Assembly: GCF_003945595.2 (NCBI RefSeq) | Contig: NW_024104301.1 | Location: 1,178,001-1,242,000 of the forward strand | Reading direction: 5' to 3' | Length of the DNA: 64,000 nt | Source of the DNA: Pipra filicauda | Lineage: Eukaryota; Chordata; Aves; Passeriformes; Pipridae | Part shown: positions 1 to 10,500 of the stretch, one piece after another | How positions within the stretch are numbered: position 1 is the stretch's first letter | Layout: the number at the start of each line of letters is the position of its first letter | The notes under the pieces: generated by a model | Told to the model about the DNA's origin: nothing | The model's input: the letters and a program-made list of their open reading frames with translations, nothing else | Databases searched by the model: none | Position numbers and translations under genes: made by a program

Positions 1-500
1 CAGAGCAAAGTATTGCTCTGACCACCCTCTCCCCCGCTGGCGCCGGGTCCCACCCTCCCGGCTGCGGGTGGATCCCTGCCAAAGGGAGGAAGAGGAAGAG
101 AAAGAGGGCGCTGGCCTTGCAGCAGCCTCCCCTACGAGCCTTTCCCCACTCTCCGCAGGGCTCCCCTCAGCCGCAGCCCCTCTTTCCCCCCGGTCCGACC
201 CCGCCGCAGAGCCCCTTCCCCGGCCCGCCGTCGCACCCGCCGCTCACCGGCATCTCGAAGGGCAGGAGGCGGCTCGGCGGGGCCGAGCGGGAGGGGAGCG
301 GGCGAACGTCCAAGAAAGGGAACACAGCGCTCCCTCCGCCTCTGCTGCAGGAAATGAGGCAGCGGCAGAGGCGGTGCGAGCACGGAAGCGGAGCCCTGCA
401 CCGCCCTGGGGCACCGCACCAGGAAGGGATCGCGGGAGGCACTGCTCTGCCAGGGCGCTGGCCACACTGGGACGGGGCTTTGAAAGCCCGCTCTGATGGG
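1..500. promoter_or_regulatory. CpG island at the ARPC3 5' end
   Basis: This GC-rich, CpG-dense stretch contrasts sharply with the AT-rich DNA that follows from about 800 onward. It surrounds the candidate ARPC3 start codon on the minus strand at 251-253, so bases above 253 would be the ARPC3 5' UTR and promoter, and bases below 248 the beginning of its intron 1. The long open frames here on both strands are a by-product of high GC and few stop triplets, not genes. Confidence 0.7.
248..253 (-). CDS. ARPC3: ARPC3 (Arp2/3 complex subunit 3, p21-Arc), first coding exon only
   Basis: On the minus strand the sequence reads ATGCCG followed directly by GTGAGC, a consensus splice donor. Human ARPC3 starts Met-Pro-Ala-Tyr, and I recall its coding sequence beginning ATGCCGGCT, so a two-codon first exon fits. 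The call rests mainly on position: in human, ARPC3 lies just downstream of GPN3 in the same orientation, the arrangement seen here. The protein is a structural subunit of the Arp2/3 complex, which nucleates branched actin filaments. All remaining exons would lie to the left of the window. With only six coding bases the sequence alone does not prove identity; another gene with a short first exon remains possible. Confidence 0.5.
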
Positions 501-1990
501 GACTTCTTTTCTTCTTTCCATCCTTTGGGGTTTCCCTCCTCTCTCTGCCTTTGCTGTGGCCAGCACTGCAAGTAACCCCTCCTCGGTCACTCCGTGCCAC
601 CCTTTTCCAGCCACGCTGACATCTGAGAGGTGAGCTCCAGTCTCGGCGAGGTCAGCATCAGAAGAGCACATTGGGGATGCTTTACTCGTAGCTGGTTTGC
701 TCCCCTGCGAATTTCCAGAGCTCCTGAGGGTCACTTGCTCTGCCCTGGTGCACAGGCAGCCGGCTGCACGGGGCACTCAATTCCCCCGGTGCAAGGAAGG
801 ACAAAACGGGTCCAAACACTTTGTGTTCAGAGGGATACAATATATTCTGGTGCACACTCCTATTACTATCAAGCCATAACCTTCCCTATGAGCCAGCATG
901 CTGAATTTGCCCCCGGTAAATGATTCATGGCATGAGTCAGGGAATAAAAACGGGGAGGTTGGAAGGTGAGTCAAAGTAATCCAACTGCAGGGCTGGGCTT
1001 TGCCCTTTCAACACACCACGAGTGTGACTTGTCCCAAGGATGTGCCAGTCTGGAGGTGAGTTGTGACCCAAGTTGCCCCAATGTTTGAGTGGTTTAATTC
1101 AGTCAGATCAAGTTCTGCCACACAGGGATTTTTGGGAGCCCTTTTCCACTAAACATGCAGGATTTCCTGCTCTTTTGAACCTCTCTCCCAGTTCTGGCTG
1201 TGCCTTGGAAAAAGCAGATCTTTACTTCAAAAATAAGCACCATATCAATAGTGAACCTTTTATTCAAACAGACATAAGAACAACCCTACTCCTGAATGAG
1301 AAAAAAATTACACCTTCCAGACTAGAAGCAAGAAACTACAAAGCTCAACTCTGCCAAGCTGCTCTCACACCCCAGGGTTAGGTAAGTGCAGTTGTCTCCA
1401 AGTATTCACTCCTTGGTTTGGTTCCCATTAAGGGCAATCCTCGCACTCAGACATCTGCTGACCAAGCTGCTCCTACAAAATGACATCCATTTCACAAGGC
1501 CATCACTGAGTTCTGTTTAAGGTAATTTTCCTTCTTTAAGTGTTACAGTGTACATGTTATCGATGAATAAACCACTTAAAGTCATGTGCAAGTTGAACAA
1601 AAACCAGCTTTAAGAAGGCTTAAAATCTAGAATCTTCAAAAAAAATATATGTAAAACACTCAAGTTCTTAAAGAAGAAGCCCATCCCCTGACCAGCTGCC
1701 CCTTTGAAGTTGCCAGTCATCTCTGTCTAATTTAGGTTCAGTTCATGAAATACAACTTTCACCCTTTAGAACAATTCTTTCTCTCATCTAGTAATGAAAC
1801 TAACTACTCAGTGCTGGAGATAAATATTTGTTACAACATATTTAGACTCAGCTTTGCCTATCTGGCAAATCATTAATTTGTTTCAAGCGTTCCTATGCTG
1901 AAATATATATCTATATGAGGGGAACTTTTATATGTGCTAACACTGGCCTATATATTTTATAACCCATACACACACAAGAATAAAAAACTG
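501..1990. other. ARPC3-GPN3 intergenic region, no gene seen
   Basis: No open frame with recognisable protein content and no splice-flanked exon is visible here. The left part grades out of the ARPC3 CpG island. From about 1500 the sequence is AT-rich and unremarkable, up to the GPN3 polyadenylation signal on the minus strand. Confidence 0.6.
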
Positions 1991-1996
1991 TTTATT
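1991..1996 (-). terminator. GPN3 polyadenylation signal (AATAAA on the minus strand)
   Basis: TTTATT on the plus strand reads AATAAA on the minus strand, 155 bases beyond the GPN3 stop codon. It is the first canonical hexamer downstream of that stop, which would give a short 3' UTR. The cleavage site was not determined. Confidence 0.6.
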
Positions 1997-2150
1997 AAAA
2001 TAGTTTTGAGGTCATATAACTCACTCTTTACTATAAATATTAGTTATCTTACAGATAAAACATTAAGTGTGTTTGTATAGGGGTCAGGATTTTTTTTTCA
2101 CTTTTTTTTCCCCAGAAAGTATTTTCCTCCCACTTTGAACATATTTTTTT

Positions 2151-5100
2151 TTACTCATCCACACGATCCTGAAAGTATTCATCCACAAGAGCAGATTTAT
2201 CTTCTTCATATTCCTGCCAAAGAGAAAACAGAAAAATACAAACTTTATATATAGGTCAAAATTGAGATCCAAGTATTCTGCAGTACAGAAGAGTAAAAAA
2301 ATGAATTTAAAAAGGGAATAAAAGCACTAAACTTGTTCCTTAGGTTTTATGAGCTGAATAATAAAACTAGAGAGGGCTTGGAACAGATTTTAACACAGTC
2401 TTCTATGATGTATTTTACACAATAGAATTTATTTCTAATCTCTATCTCATATACAACACGTGGGTTGAACACAGGAATTATCATGGCAGTTTGAGCAGTC
2501 AGGCAGGAAAAAATCTCACTGATCTCAGTGGTCCTTTCTGACATTTGAAGGTTAAAATTCTGTTGATTTTGAAAACCAAAAGCATTAAACACAACCCTTT
2601 GATCAATCTGCATATGCAAGATGCTATTAAAGAATTCCACTTTTTAAACTGTAAATGAAGATGATACAGGCATTGTCACCAACAGACTAAAGATGGCCTG
2701 CTTTGAACCATACTGAGAAAATTAATTATCAGCAAGGCAAAGTACACATTTATATTGTGGATCCTTTTTAATTTTTTCATCTCCTCACCAGAAGCACCTT
2801 ACCTTTGGCTCTTTGAATTCCAGATCCTCTCCATACTGGATGGTGAAGTCTATGTGCTGCAGGACGATGTTGATACTTTCCTCGTCAGAGCGATCGAAAG
2901 GCAGAAATCGAACCATTCCATAGTCATCAATCTGGAGGGAGGAGCCAAAAGAAAATGCAGTAAGGTAACTCTCAGTCACAGCACTCTAAGCCACCTCCTT
3001 AAACCACACTTGTCTGCACTGCTAAAATACCACTCAAAGCCACGCTGCAAAACAGTGGCAATTCCCCACTCAGAGAGTTCTACACGATAGAAAAAGCCAT
3101 TTCCCAAAGGATTCACAGAAAATGTATTGGCTACAATCCAAACATCAAGAGTATAGTATCAATAGCATCAAGAATCTTATGCTAATCTGAAAAAATAAAG
3201 AGCTGAGTTAAAAGAGGCAAAAAGTGATATTGAATTTAAGGATACCAGTTCAAAAGCAATATACCTACCAATCCACATATAGATTTAGTCAGCTTCTTAA
3301 ACCTTTTGCTTTTCAATATATTTGTAGAATCTTCAATCATAGAATACATGTCTGGATCTAAGTACCTGGGAGAAACAAAGTCATCATGAACACTCAAAGT
3401 CTGTCACTTAGAATGACACAAGAGATGCAAGATGATTATTTACAGAAAAATCCAGAGATCAGTACAAACATGGAGCTGTTCTTTTGACTCTGTAAGCATC
3501 CTATTCAGCTGTTTAAAGACTATGTTTAATATAAACCAAATCCATCTTGTCCCATTCCAAAAGAGGATGTTTAAATTGTGAGAAACATTAGACTGAATTT
3601 TGAGCGAACTTTGCCTCAATATATCACACTACAGAGTAAATAATTTTTTGGAACTTACTTTTCTATTTCCTTCTTGGCTTTCTTGCTCAGCAAATCCATT
3701 TTGGTCATGATGTTAATCTGTGGAATCTCTAAAGATATCATTGCACTGAGTGCTGCCAGAATTCCAGAGATAAACTGAAAAGAGAATGAAAAATGATGTA
3801 TTAAAGTACAGAAAAACACAAACCCAGCACGCAGGACACTCAACCCCAGACCAAATGTAGTAATGAATATATGGAACACGGACACAAAGCGATATGAGGA
3901 GTTGGGATATGAGGAGTTTCCTGTTGGAAAAGGGAGGTGGGAAGTATCCCACCTATTTTTGGAGCCTCGGATCTGGATCTGCCACTGGAAAGGGCATTAA
4001 GAAAACCCAAACCCTTCTCGGGATTGTTCCTGATAAATGGAGAAAGTGGCCTGCTCACTCTCCAGCTCTGAGAAAGCTCTCATGGAATCACATGAGATTC
4101 CAAGAATTTACATTGGAAGCAACTTCTGGAGGTTATCTGGATCCTCCAACTGCTCAAACAGAGCAGCTTCTAAGTCAGGCCAGGCTGCCCAGTCAAGTTT
4201 TGACTCCATGAACGTTCACTGCACAACCTCTGTGCCTGCTCCAGTCTGACCATTCTCCCAGTGCTGGTTTTCTTTACATCCATCTGGGATACCCTTTGCT
4301 GCAACTCATGTCTGAGGCAGATGAAGAGAAATCTCCCTGGGCTTAGCATTTTCTCCTCCAGGCAAACCCAGCTCCCTGAACGGCCCAGATTTTTTGTTCT
4401 TTGTCAGTATGAACTTTTCCAACAGCTTTCAAATGGGTACCTTAAACGATTCCACCATAAACTGAGAATCCACAAGGAAGACTCCACAGACACGGAATTC
4501 CCACTGCTGGAGCTGCTCCACCAGCTGTTTCATCACTGGCAGGTGCGTGTAGAGCTCGATCTGACCTGGGGCACACTCAGGATATCAATGGGTAGGAATG
4601 GGAAGCAAACAGGAATATTTTGCAGTTATATATAAACACGGAATTACACTTAATATAAATAAAAACTGGTAAGAAAAGCATCCTCTTTTAGGCAACTCTG
4701 ACTGGTGAAGTGGAAAAGAAATAAAAGGGGTATTTTCCCTCCCTTGACCTCCAATTAAGTGTTATTTGCAGTTGCCACAGTGTCCCCACACCACATGTTG
4801 TTACCAAACACCAGTGCAGTCACCCAGAGCAGCCCAGGACCAAGGTAACTCCTGAAACACCTGGAAGTGACTCTGACAATTGTTAATAATGCAAAAAAAC
4901 ATGAATTATCATAACCAACTAAACCAAAGCACTGCAAATTTTATACTGTGATATAAAATATGAAACGATACCAAAACATTGACGTGCGTTTACCTGGACA
5001 ATCAAACAATATATAATCATCCTCCACGTGCCCCAGGCTCTCCTCCAGCCAGTTAAAGTTGTTGGCAAAGTACTCCATGCAGAACACCAAACCTCCATTG

Positions 5101-5986
5101 GGGCCAAACCTCAGGGATTCATCCTCCATCACATCGTCCACCTCTATCAGCTCACGGATGTCTGTGACAACACCAAACACTGGGAATAAACCCTCCAAAC
5201 AGTCTGGGAGGTCAGGGAGCCAACACTCCTTCACTGCAGCACTGGGTGCACGGGGATCTCTATTCATGAGCTAGTACATATTCATTACCTTTCCTGAATA
5301 CACACGTATATGCTAAATACTTTCACGGACCGAGCTGGATATGAGTGGGAGTCTTTTGAGGGTCCCTGGTGGCCGTTTGGGGAACATCCCATTCCCCAAA
5401 TTTTCCTTTCATGGTCCCGGATCCGCTAATGAATCTGTTCTCCTTCAAGGTATCCCAACTATGAGGTCAGGTCCAGATGTACTTTTCCTATCATCTTTGT
5501 TTAGACACACTTTGTTCTCAAAACTATGACATATACAGGTAGATGTTAATCACTGGCCCAGGTAAATACAGGGATTAAGAACTACCTGGCACAAGACCCA
5601 TCAGTCACCGATGTGGGGAGTCAGCACTATTACAAACTACATTAATCTCTGACATGGGTGCTGAGCATTATCGGGCACAAGACCGGGCATTATTCACTGA
5701 TACAGGAACCAGACGCTATTTTGAAGTTTGTAACGGCCCCCCCGGCGCTCACCTGCCATCACGGGGTAGCTGAACAGCTCGGCCGCCGGGTCCAGGTTCA
5801 CCACCTGCACGGCGCGGCCCAGCGCCTCGCAGTGCTGCACCATGGTGGAGCAGTACGTGCTCTGCAAGGCACACACGCCCGTCAGGGGCTGCCCGGGGCC
5901 TCCCCCCGCCCGCCGTCCCCCCGCCGCTCCACGCTCACCTTCCCGCTGCCCGCCGGGCCCATCACCAGCTGCGCGTACCGGGGCAT
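2151..5986 (-). CDS. GPN3: GPN3, GPN-loop GTPase 3
   Basis: Eight coding exons on the minus strand: 5986-5939, 5861-5753, 5161-4994, 4565-4441, 3774-3659, 3365-3269, 2931-2803 and 2213-2151. All donors are GT, all acceptors AG, and every phase closes. The total is 855 bases, or 284 aa, the same length as the human protein. The P-loop GPAGSGKS (residues 10-17) is split by intron 1. The family-defining Gly-Pro-Asn loop lies in FGPNGG near residue 72, the G3 motif is DCPG (about 103-106), and the G4 motif is TKMD. The C-terminus is acidic, ending VDE. GPN3 works with GPN1 in cytoplasmic assembly and nuclear import of RNA polymerases II and III (family knowledge). The start codon is the first Met before the P-loop and aligns with human [16 protein letters not shown]. 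It shares its promoter with DENR. Confidence 0.97.
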
Positions 5987-6048
5987 GGCGGCGGCACCGG
6001 CGGCACCGGCGGGGAATGGCCGCTGCGGCGTCCCGTAGCTCGGCGGAG

Positions 6049-6054
6049 CACGTG
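6049..6054. promoter_or_regulatory. E-box CACGTG, GPN3 side
   Basis: A canonical CACGTG hexamer lies 63 bases upstream of the GPN3 start codon, within the shared CpG island. USF, MYC/MAX or TFE-type bHLH-ZIP factors bind such sites. Occupancy is inferred, not shown. Confidence 0.45.
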
Positions 6055-6116
6055 TCTCGGGCGGGTCCCCCCCGCCCCGGTACGGCGGCCTGGTGGGGCC
6101 ACACCGTACCCGCCCC

Positions 6117-6126
6117 TCTCGCGAGA
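6117..6126. promoter_or_regulatory. TCTCGCGAGA promoter element (CGCG element)
   Basis: This is a perfect 10-base palindrome matching the CGCG element found in many TATA-less, often bidirectional CpG-island promoters of housekeeping genes. BANP, and in some reports ZBTB33/Kaiso, are the known binders. It lies between the GPN3 start codon (131 bases away) and the candidate DENR exon 1 donor (35 bases away), where a shared promoter would need it. Confidence 0.8.
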
Positions 6127-6143
6127 CGGCGGCGCTGGGGCGG

Positions 6144-6155
6144 GCGCACGTGCGC
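6144..6155. promoter_or_regulatory. 12-base palindrome GCGCACGTGCGC with E-box core
   Basis: This perfect palindrome combines a CACGTG core with flanks resembling half of an NRF1 site. It ends five bases before the candidate DENR exon 1 donor, so it would lie in or just upstream of the DENR 5' UTR. Confidence 0.5.
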
Positions 6156-6160
6156 GCGGG

Positions 6161-6166
6161 GTGAGG
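6161..6166 (+). other. Candidate donor of non-coding DENR exon 1
   Basis: GTGAGG follows CGCGGG here and is the best donor on the plus strand within the CpG island. DENR needs an upstream exon, because its first coding exon begins after an acceptor AG at 7491-7492, ten bases before the ATG. The start of exon 1 cannot be seen. Confidence 0.5.
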
Positions 6167-6430
6167 GACCGGGACCCGCCGCGGCCCGAGGGGCCTCCGG
6201 TACCGCCACCGCCGCCCCCGGGGCCCCCCGCCCCGCTCAGCCCCCGCACAGCGCCTCCCACACAGCTCCATCTTCTCCGGAGGGCCCCTCGCAGGGACCC
6301 CCCCGGCGCTGGTACCGCAGCATCCTCCCCGCTCGGGTACCTGGCGCCCGCCTCTCCCTCAGCCCCGGCACCGCCCCGCGCTGCGAGCCCGACCCTCCTC
6401 AGGTACCCGGAGTCCCATTTCCTCGGCTAT

Positions 6431-6600
6431 GCCCCCCCCCCCCCATCCCCTCAGCTCTGTCCTCCCATTCCCTCAGCTCTGTCCTCCCATTCCCTCAGCT
6501 CTGCCCCCCATCCCGTCAGCTCCACCCCCCCATCCCCTCAGTTCTATCCCCCCTATCCTCTCTATGCTCTCAGCTCTATCCCCCCATTCCCGCAGCTCTG
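6431..6600 (+). repeat. 22-bp pyrimidine-rich minisatellite in DENR intron 1
   Basis: Seven units of about 22 bases are marked by CAG at 6452, 6474, 6496, 6517, 6539, 6571 and 6593, with one roughly 10-base insertion before the sixth. Each unit is a C/T-rich run ending in CAGCTCT or a close variant. The array lies between the CpG island and the DENR coding exons. It explains the proline- and serine-rich open frames read across this region. Confidence 0.85.
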
Positions 6601-7501
6601 GTCCCCCATCCCACCATGTCCATGATCCCCACTGTGTCTGGTTTTCCATCACCCTTCCTCCCGACCTACCCTCGCTTTTGCCCCATAACCACCCAGCACT
6701 CTCCTTCCCCCATTTGGGGTCTCCATGGGTACCCCAAGATCCTTCCTCGCTGTGACCATCTCCTGCCTCTCCTTGTCCCCCTACCCCAAACCTCACCCCC
6801 TCTGGAGCCCTGGCATTTTCCCTCAGCATTCCTCACTGCCCAGCACAGCTTGTCCTGGCTCCAAGGCTCCCTCTCACGTCCTGTTTGCTCCCATGGCCCT
6901 GGGGGATTTCTTGTGTATTCCTAACTCTTTCCTTCTTCACTCCTGTTTTCTAAGCCCCTGGCTGAGAACCTGTGCGTGCAAACCAGCATTAAGTCCATTA
7001 GCCGGCTGAGTTTGGTTTGCTTGTTTTGTAGTGTTTGAGGCTTTTTGCCAGTGTCCTCGGATTGTAATTCTTCAGGCACGGATTTAAATGACCCCTTTTC
7101 TTTGCTAGTATGTGAGAGGTCCCTCCCCTACTCCCCAGTGCCCCTGCTGTTCATATGTCACTGATTGACATGATTATTCACATTGTGCTTAACCCAGCGT
7201 TCTGTAATTCCATGTGGGTTTCCTAAAGGCCCTCCTTCGTTTACACTGCATTTTGTGGCAGTAATGTGCTAGAATTCCATACTGCTTGGTATCTTTTGTA
7301 GTCATTTCCCCCATATATTTTCATTATTATTTGACTCCTATTTTTTCCTCCCTGATCTCTCTTACGCTTCTTACGCCTGTACCTGTTTTCTCTGGGATTC
7401 GTCAGTCTCTGGGATTCTTGTTGAGCTGGGAGGGATGGGACTAACTCAAACCCAGAAGCTGGGTCCTGATTCTTCTGTTCTGTGACCCCCAGGCGTGTGA
7501 C

Positions 7502-10500
7502 ATGGCCACGGATGTCGCCGAGCCCGTGGTCCCTGACTGCAGAGGGGACGGGAGGAGCGGTGCCAGGTCAGACGCCGACTACCCCCTCCGGGTCCTCTAC
7601 TGCGGAGGCAAGTGCTGGAAGGGCAGCTGTCCATGATCCCTACAGTGTGCTGTTTGTGAGGGCAGAGAGAAAGAGAGAGTCTCTTTTGCTCAGATTTTAT
7701 TGAGAAGCTGGACCCTGGTCAGCTTGACCTTTCTGATTGTCTTTCTGAAACAGCTTTGTTGTGTATTTTATCCCAAACATTTTTGGTGAAATGTAGGGAT
7801 CTTCCCCCCTGAGAGACAGGATTGACAGCTCTCTGGGTGTGAAAGGAGTGGGAGCTCCGATCTCTTCCTGCAGAAAGCCAGTAAAGCACAGAAAAGGCCT
7901 CTGAGCTTTAGTGTAACAATGAAAAATGGAATACATGGGACTAATTGAACTGTGTGTAGAATTATTCTTTACATTACATTGTAGTTATGTGGGTGAAATT
8001 TAAAGGGAAGTAAATAATTTAGGTATTTTTTTAGGTAGGTTTGTCACTTTGCTTTGGGCTTGAATACAGTTGCAGGGGATTAGGAAATAGTCCCTGTTGT
8101 GTGTGAAAATCTGCATGTTGGTTTGGGTGGTTGTGGGGCCAAGTCCCTCTTTGGGACTTTGGCAGCTCTTGGAAAAAGGAAAGGTGACCAAACCATGTGG
8201 TATTTTATTGGGTGTATCTTTTGCCTCAGGTAAAACTATTGTTTCTTTCTGTAACTTATCCCAAAGCTTTAGGCATCTCCTTCCCTCACTGACTCTTGCT
8301 GTGGTGGTTTTATCCTAATACAGAACATGTGAGCACAGGTCTAACAAGAGAGGAATTAAAATGTGGAATGGCATCAATACAGTAATAGTTTTGAGCCAGT
8401 ATGGGATTATAACCAGAAGTTCTGATGTAAGCAGGGCTAAGAGTTGGACTCGATGATCCTTGTGGGTTCTTCCAACTCAGAATATTCTCTGATTCTTTGC
8501 TTTGGAATTTAACACTAAGGTTGTAAGTGGAGAACTTCTTTTTGTAATGTGATTTTTTTTTTCTCCTCTTCTTTCTCCAGTCTGTTCGTTGCCAACAGAG
8601 GTGAGTTAATTATTTTTTTGTCTGAATTTTTTCCTTCTGTCCTGTGATTCCTGACTATGATGATTCTTCCTGATATTCTCTGTCTTGTCTTAATTGTGCT
8701 CCAGCCACTGTCATCATTAGGATAACATGAGTTTTCTTATGTGCTAATATTTGTATTCAGTCATCTTAAGGAGAAATGGCTGAGCTGAATAGCAAATATA
8801 TTTTGGTGTATTTGTGATGTATTTTGTCTTGCCTCCACTAACAACATACATGTGATTTTTCTCTAGTACTGTGAATACATGCCTGATGTGACTAAATGCA
8901 GACAATGGTTAGAAAAGAATTTTCCAGATGAGTTTGCAAAACTTACAGTAGGTAAGAATCTTGTGTGTTTTCCAACTGATACGTGCCCTCTGACATATTC
9001 AGAAATCTTTGAGCTCATCTCTTCCCTTTTCCTGCTGTATCGTGTGGAAGTTAATACTTTTCTTAGGAGTCTATCATGCTTTTGGATGCTGTGAAATATG
9101 TTTGATAATGTCAGAAAACACTAAATAATCAACGTGTAGTTTCAGTAATAATATTTGAGCTTTCTTAAGGTTTCAGCTGTAACCAGTCACCCGTGTGCTT
9201 GTTCATTGGATTTTGCATCTGTCCAGGCTGCTGTGAATGGCTGGAGGAAAGGTCATTAATGATGGGGAACTTGTTCAGTAGCATTTGGAATTTCAGTATT
9301 AACATTAGCATTTATTTAATTTGCATAAGTACTGTAATGAAGATGTAACACGCATCAGTCAAGGGGCTGCTGCATTTCAGCAGAGTTTACTGATTTAGCA
9401 AAATATCATTGTACCATCCTGTTTCTGGAAGGCTGTCAGTGTCTGATCACTAATTTTGTTCTTTTTCCCCTCACTCCTTTCTGATGCATTTAAGAAAATT
9501 CACCTAAACAAGAAGCTGGGGTTGGAGAAGGCCAAGGAAATGTGGGAGGAGAAGAAGAAGAGAAGAAGAAGCAAAAGAGAGGCAAGGTCTAAATAGTTGA
9601 TTGTGGTACTGATTTATAAGCAGTTTGGGGCATCCCTTTCTCACCTGCTGGTCTGGACCAGGGCACAAATTCCTCGGATTTTGGTTGTGAGCTGTGCTGT
9701 GACTGCACAGAAAACAGTGAATATCTTTCTCCTGGTGGCAGCAGTTGGTGTGGTGATCTGTGCTGATGGAAACATTGGAGAGCAGGGACAGGGATAGCCA
9801 GGGAAAGGGGACCTGCATCCTGTGTCTCATTGTTCCAGTCACGGCTATCACACTTATTCAGGGAGCAGTTCTTCCCAACTAAAATCAGCTGGCATTCCTC
9901 CCGGAATACCTGGAATACCCGTTCCTGCCCTGTTTAGCAGCAGTTTGTAGGTTGTTTGCAGAGTAGAACAAAGACTGCTTTCCTCCATGAATGCCTCATG
10001 ACTCTGCTTTGGCCTTTGTTCCTTCCCCCTCTCTGTATTCACGTAACAGGATTTGGTTTTATGCTTTTAAATCTGTTACCTGTGTCTCCACTAAGAGCTA
10101 TGTCTCTTTGCAGCAATACTAATGAAAAACATTTCCAAAACTCAGCTTTGGAATGTAAAAAAATTATATGAAACTACTTAAACGCACTTTTATCTTCTAT
10201 CATTGCAGTTTTTGCTGTTTAATTAATTAACATACTTTCCACCATAAATCAGAGTGCTGGGATTGTTATTAATAGATATTTGCCTGTGCAGTGCCAGTTG
10301 TGTCTAGTGCTTCAGAAATTATGGTTAATACCAAGTTAGATTCACATTTTAAGCCACACATCACTGCAGAGGTTTTATTTTTGTGTCTTGGTAACCGGTT
10401 TTGTTTGCCTTGCCAGTAGGCAGTGTCTAGTGACAACAGTAATTTATGTTCTGTAGCTTGGATGCTTTTCCCAGAGATTTCAGAACATTTTCTTTCAGCA

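Larger units (their letters stand above)
5740..6425. promoter_or_regulatory. Shared bidirectional CpG-island promoter of GPN3 (minus) and DENR (plus)
   Basis: This CpG-rich island contains the first GPN3 exon on the minus strand. About 170 bases from that start codon is a good plus-strand donor, GTGAGG at 6161, fitting the end of a non-coding DENR exon 1. Both transcripts therefore probably start within 5990-6160. No TATA box is apparent. Conserved-looking elements inside are a TCTCGCGAGA palindrome and two CACGTG E-boxes, listed separately. Confidence 0.8.

Noticed and set aside
5842..6924. 360-aa plus-strand frame across the GPN3/DENR island
   Set aside because: It is proline- and serine-rich because it reads the CpG island and the 22-bp array. 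It overlaps GPN3 exon 1 on the other strand and has no domain.
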